A stretch of DNA of 7,855 bases, taken from assembly GCA_945886995.1 (NCBI GenBank), contig CAMCZJ010000142.1, positions 1 to 7,855 on the forward strand, read 5' to 3'. The notes under the pieces were generated by a model. The model was not told where the DNA came from. It searched no databases and saw nothing but the letters and a program-made list of their open reading frames with translations. Positions 5,265-7,855 of this stretch are shown one piece after another. Each line of letters starts with the position of its first letter. Positions within the stretch are counted from its first letter, which is position 1. The translations under genes and the position numbers were made by a program. The stretch comes from Asaia bogorensis. GTDB taxonomy: Bacteria; Pseudomonadota; Alphaproteobacteria; Acetobacterales; Acetobacteraceae.

Positions 5265-6908
5265 ATGGATAGCATCACCACCGCGGACCGGGTCCGGCCC
5301 GGGGCCGCCTCACCCAGCGGCTCACAGTTCGACGCGCGCTTCGACACCCCGGCGAACCGGCGGATGGCACGTTTGACGTCCATCTTTGTTGGCACCGTTG
5401 TGCTCGGCGGGTTATTTTACGCCTTCACAGCCCTGCTCTCGGACCTGCAAGGGGCGCATGTGCGCAGTTGGGGGCCCTTCATCCTGCTCGGCGTCGCGTT
5501 GCTGATCGCGCTCGGCTTCGAATTCGTCAATGGCTTCCACGATACGGCCAATGCAGTTGCGACGGTGATCTACACCCACGCAATGCCGCCCAACATCGCG
5601 GTGGTCTGGTCAGGTTTCTTCAACTTCCTTGGTGTGCTGACCTCAACCGGCGTGGTGGCCTTCGGCATCATCTCGCTGCTGCCGGTGGAACTCATCCTCC
5701 AGGTCAGCAGCGCGGCCGGTTTCGCGATGGTCTTCGCGCTGCTGGTCGCCGCCATCATCTGGAACCTCAGTACCTGGTATTTCGGCCTGCCAGCATCCTC
5801 CTCGCACACGCTGATCGGCTCGATCATCGGCGTCGGCATCGCCAATGCGCTGAACCGTGGTTACGACGGCACCTCGGGCGTTGACTGGGCGAAGGCGACC
5901 GAGATCGGCTATGCGCTACTGCTCTCGCCTTTGGTCGGCTTCGTCTGCGCGGCGGGCCTGTTCTTGCTGCTGAAGTTCATGGTCCGCAAGCCCGAGCTTT
6001 ACCAAGAACCACACGGCACCACGCCGCCGCCTTTGTGGATCCGGGCGTTGTTGATCTTCACCTGCACCGGCGTGTCCTTCGCACACGGTTCGAATGACGG
6101 GCAGAAGGGCATGGGCCTGATCATGCTGATCCTGATCGGTACGGTGCCGACGGTCTATGCGCTGAACCGCACTTCAGACGCGCCGACGCCGGTAGCCTTC
6201 GTCATGGCGACCCAGGCGCTTGATCGCGCGCTCTCCGACAAGGCGCCGAATGCGATGGCCTTCACCGGCGACCCGCGGCTTGCGATTACGGATTATGTGC
6301 GGGACAGGGAGCTCTCGCCAGAGACGATCCCGGCGCTGCGCAAGCTGGCCGGTGAGATCGCCGCCCAGGTAAAGGGCTTCGATACCCTTGGCCATCTGCC
6401 AGATGAGGTGGTGCAGAACGTCCGCAACGATATGTATCTGGCTAACGAGGCGCTGCGGCTTTTTGGCAAGTTGAAGCATGTGAGCTTTTCAGGCGAGGCG
6501 GCGACGGCGGTTTCCGAGTATCGCGGGCTGCTCGACAGCGCCACACGCTTCATCCCCACTTGGGTGAAGGTGGTGGTGGCGATCGCGCTTGGCCTTGGTA
6601 CCATGGTCGGCTGGAAGCGCATCGTTGTGACCGTCGGCGAGAAGATCGGCAAGACCCACATGAGCTACGGCCAGGGGGCCTCAGCCGAGATGGTGGCGAT
6701 GGGCACGATCTTCGCGGCCGACCATTACGGCCTGCCGGTGAGCACTACCCATGTGCTGTCCTCGGGCGTCGCTGGCACCATGGCGGCGAGCGGGTCGGGC
6801 CTGCAGTTGGCCACCATCCGCAACCTGTTGATGGCCTGGGTGCTGACGCTGCCCTGCGCCATCCTGCTGTCCATGGCTCTGTTCTTCGCCTTCGTCCACA
6901 TTTTCTGA
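5265..6908 (+). CDS. pitA: PiT-family inorganic phosphate transporter (PitA-like)
   Basis: Inner-membrane PHO4/PiT carrier of 547 residues. Bacterial Pit proteins are low-affinity symporters that take up metal-phosphate complexes with protons. Signature repeats are present in both halves: VNGFHDTANAVATVIYT (88-104) with PASSSHTLIG (176-185), and SFAHGSNDGQKG (271-282) with PVSTTHVLSSGVAGTM (491-506). The match to E. coli PitA (499 residues) is collinear and includes GTWYFGLP-like and GWKRI/GEKIGK segments. A hydrophilic cytoplasmic loop spans about 300-425, as in PitA. Unlike PitA, about 60 residues precede the first conserved helix and contain an additional hydrophobic segment (about 38-58). 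The ATG is well supported by AAGGGAG with 6-base spacing. It lies on the same strand as the Pho-controlled pair but 383 bases away, so it probably has its own promoter. In many bacteria Pit is constitutive or repressed by PhoB; no clear site settles this here. Confidence 0.94.
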   Translation: MDSITTADRVRPGAASPSGSQFDARFDTPANRRMARLTSIFVGTVVLGGLFYAFTALLSDLQGAHVRSWGPFILLGVALLIALGFEFVNGFHDTANAVATVIYTHAMPPNIAVVWSGFFNFLGVLTSTGVVAFGIISLLPVELILQVSSAAGFAMVFALLVAAIIWNLSTWYFGLPASSSHTLIGSIIGVGIANALNRGYDGTSGVDWAKATEIGYALLLSPLVGFVCAAGLFLLLKFMVRKPELYQEPHGTTPPPLWIRALLIFTCTGVSFAHGSNDGQKGMGLIMLILIGTVPTVYALNRTSDAPTPVAFVMATQALDRALSDKAPNAMAFTGDPRLAITDYVRDRELSPETIPALRKLAGEIAAQVKGFDTLGHLPDEVVQNVRNDMYLANEALRLFGKLKHVSFSGEAATAVSEYRGLLDSATRFIPTWVKVVVAIALGLGTMVGWKRIVVTVGEKIGKTHMSYGQGASAEMVAMGTIFAADHYGLPVSTTHVLSSGVAGTMAASGSGLQLATIRNLLMAWVLTLPCAILLSMALFFAFVHIF

Positions 6909-6916
6909 GCCTGGCG

Positions 6917-6950
6917 CGCCGGCGGCCTAGCACTTGCTGGGCCGCCGGCG
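6917..6950. terminator. Very strong GC hairpin after the PiT gene
   Basis: The arms 6917-6931 and 6936-6950 pair over 15 bp (CGCCGGCGGCC with GGCCGCCGGCG, then four more pairs including one G-U) around a 4-base ACTT loop. It begins 9 bases after the transporter stop codon, the usual place for a transcript end. There is no T-run on either side, so it is not a textbook intrinsic terminator. In GC-rich bacteria such hairpins may still slow polymerase or protect the mRNA 3' end. Confidence 0.6.
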
Positions 6951-7106
6951 GCCAAAGCCCGGGAACCGCTGGATCCACAAAGTCGCGCTCGCCTCCTCCG
7001 TCGTCGCCCGTGCCTTTCGCGCGTCGCTGCTCGTATCTCTACGTCGGCAGCGACATCAGATGGCTGCGAGGCGCGGTTAGTGCTTCTCTGGATTTGAGCC
7101 TGCTCA

Positions 7107-7129
7107 GACTCTCGTCAACAGAGAGTTTT
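7107..7129 (+). terminator. Possible intrinsic terminator
   Basis: ACTCTC (7108-7113) and GAGAGT (7121-7126) form a 6-bp stem with a 7-base loop, and a G-U pair can extend it outward. TTTT follows at 7126-7129, then GCC and another TTTT. The stem is short, and it lies about 200 bases past the transporter gene, so it would be a back-up terminator for that transcript if real. Confidence 0.35.
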
Positions 7130-7204
7130 GCCTTTTCGGTTCCCTTTCCCACGCCACTTCCCCTTACGCAAACATGCTCTCAGCCCTGGCTGGGCTTGGA
7201 AATT

Positions 7205-7225
7205 CCCGAGCATTTGCGGGCTTTT
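7205..7225 (+). terminator. Weak terminator-like hairpin
   Basis: CCCG (7205-7208) pairs with CGGG (7217-7220) across an 8-base loop and is followed by CTTTT. A 4-bp stem is marginal; this is listed only because stem and T-run are in the right order on the plus strand. Confidence 0.22.
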
Positions 7226-7362
7226 CGCTAGAAACCTTGATGGTGCGGGGGCGGAAAAATGAGGCTGAACCCCGAGGTTTGAGAGTCCACGTCGCCCCGG
7301 GGAGCTCCGTACTGGCTCGGCCTCGGGCCGTGGGTCACGATTTTGTCTCCGTTGCGCTCACC

Positions 7363-7390
7363 AATGCGCGCCGCCTCGAGGCGGCGCATT
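7363..7390. repeat. Imperfect palindrome centred on CTCGAG
   Basis: AATGCG and CCGCCTC on the left match GAGGCGG and CGCATT on the right, forming 13 complementary pairs with a two-base CG bulge in the left arm. The centre is the restriction-like palindrome CTCGAG. No T-run follows on either strand. It may be a dyad operator or a transcript-end hairpin between the regions on either side. Confidence 0.45.
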
Positions 7391-7397
7391 CCCCATC

Positions 7398-7838
7398 ATG
7401 GCGCCAGTTATACTGCGCCGTTTGCGCCTTGCTGAACTGCAGCGTTCCGCCCTCGCTGGCAGCGTGGCGGCTGAGGGCACGCCCTTCGCCCGGCTGAAAG
7501 TGGCGCCGCTCGCCCTGAAGGTGGAAGCCCAGCGCCTGGCGTTTGATGAAAGCAACGGCCGGCTGCTGGATGTTTCCACCGCCAATGCGACGATTGATGA
7601 AATCGCCAGCACTATGCACGACGCGCTGCTGCGAGGCTCAGCGCGCGGTCGGTCGCGGCGGCGAAGCCGGAGCCGGGGTTACCGGCACGGCCGGGGCAGG
7701 TGGGGCAGTCGCTGGTGTCGCCGATGCCGACTGGGGCGCAGGAGGAGGCGGCGGCGCGGGCGCAGGTATAGCCGTTGCAGGAGTGCTCGTCGCAGGCGAG
7801 GTAGGTCTCACGGACGCCCCCGCAGGTGGCGTCGGTAA
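7398..7838 (+). CDS. Doubtful reading frame; only the first ~80 codons look protein-like
   Basis: The ATG at 7398 opens a 146-codon frame. Residues 1-80 have a normal bacterial composition rich in Ala, Leu, Val, Glu and Asp, many codons beginning with G, and G/C at most third positions (for example FARLKVAPLALKVEAQ and DEIASTMHDALLRG). From about residue 81 (nt 7638) the chain becomes almost pure Arg, Gly and Ser, exactly where it lies opposite the Pro/Ala-rich tail of the minus-strand gene. That second half is most likely a shadow. I see no ribosome binding site before 7398 and recognise no family. It could be a gene fragment cut off by a rearrangement near 7638, or not a gene at all. Confidence 0.25.
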   Translation: MAPVILRRLRLAELQRSALAGSVAAEGTPFARLKVAPLALKVEAQRLAFDESNGRLLDVSTANATIDEIASTMHDALLRGSARGRSRRRSRSRGYRHGRGRWGSRWCRRCRLGRRRRRRRGRRYSRCRSARRRRGRSHGRPRRWRR

Positions 7839-7855
7839 GCTCGGCGGTAGCGGCG
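7638..7855 (-). CDS. C-terminal tail of a Pro/Ala-rich protein (N-terminal part beyond right edge)
   Basis: Reading leftwards from the right edge, one frame is open for 71 residues to a TGA at 7640-7638. The residues are dominated by Pro, Ala, Thr and Ser (for example APAPPPPPAPQSASATP and APAVPVTPAPASPP), ending RPTAR. Tails or linkers of this kind are common in secreted and envelope proteins such as TonB-like, OmpA-linked or peptidoglycan-binding proteins, but the sequence alone does not identify which. A second minus-strand frame is also open here and would be Cys-rich; the Pro/Ala frame is preferred because such composition is common in GC-rich bacteria. The start and any domains are outside the window. 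Confidence 0.45.
   Translation of the reverse strand, partial: PLPPSLPTPPAGASVRPTSPATSTPATAIPAPAPPPPPAPQSASATPATAPPAPAVPVTPAPASPPRPTAR

Larger units (their letters stand above)
6909..7397. other. Long intergenic region after the PiT gene
   Basis: A 489-base stretch in which I see no supported gene. It contains three terminator-like or hairpin elements after the transporter gene (listed separately), a small CGGCC/GGCCG stem at 7318-7330, and an imperfect palindrome near its right end. Open frames crossing it have low-complexity or atypical composition and no ribosome binding sites. I searched for tRNA features (a TGGTGC string at 7230-7235 invites this) and found no cloverleaf. Confidence 0.55.

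Noticed and set aside
6560..7231. Plus-strand frame running out of the PiT gene into the downstream region
   Set aside because: It is a frame-shifted reading of the PiT gene followed by low-complexity sequence, with no ribosome binding site.
7230..7300. Possible minus-strand tRNA suggested by TGGTGC followed by a G-run
   Set aside because: No T-arm, anticodon arm or matching acceptor strand could be folded at the right distances.

Overview
The window looks like chromosomal or large-replicon DNA from an alphaproteobacterium. The evidence is a GC-rich sequence with strong G/C preference at third codon positions, protein families typical of Rhodobacterales or Rhodospirillales/Acetobacterales relatives, and an alphaproteobacterial-style Pho box. 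Genus cannot be assigned by eye. No mobile element, CRISPR array, rRNA or tRNA gene was found. The right end (after about 6910) is visibly more GC-rich than the left, and the 1439-2000 spacer is the most AT-rich stretch.

Layout. (1) Positions 1-1438, minus strand: a two-gene operon. A FabI-type enoyl-[ACP] reductase comes first, followed 11 bases later by the alpha subunit of an AtoD-type CoA transferase, which runs off the left edge. The two suggest a link between short-chain acyl-CoA (acetoacetate/acetate) metabolism and reduction of enoyl thioesters. (2) Positions 1439-2000: a 562-base divergent spacer with an 11-bp direct repeat pair on the fabI side, a small reading frame broken by an amber codon, and a convincing two-unit Pho box before the next gene. 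(3) Positions 2001-4881, plus strand: a tight two-gene unit encoding a secreted PstS-like phosphate-binding protein and a Na+/phosphate cotransporter with a C-terminal PhoU-like domain. (4) Positions 4882-5264: a 383-base spacer with no recognisable gene. (5) Positions 5265-6908, plus strand: a PiT-family inorganic phosphate transporter, followed by a very strong GC hairpin. (6) Positions 6909-7855: mostly non-coding or uncertain DNA, a doubtful plus-strand reading frame, and the Pro/Ala-rich C-terminal tail of a minus-strand protein entering from the right edge.

The centre of the window is a phosphate-acquisition island: a binding protein plus two different secondary phosphate carriers, with no PstC, PstA or PstB ABC components in the window. 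The Pho box implies that the first pair is switched on by PhoB under phosphate limitation. The most notable point is the pairing of a PstS-like binding protein with a Na+/Pi cotransporter instead of an ABC permease. A second is an Asp-to-Glu change at a key phosphate-contact position of the binding protein.
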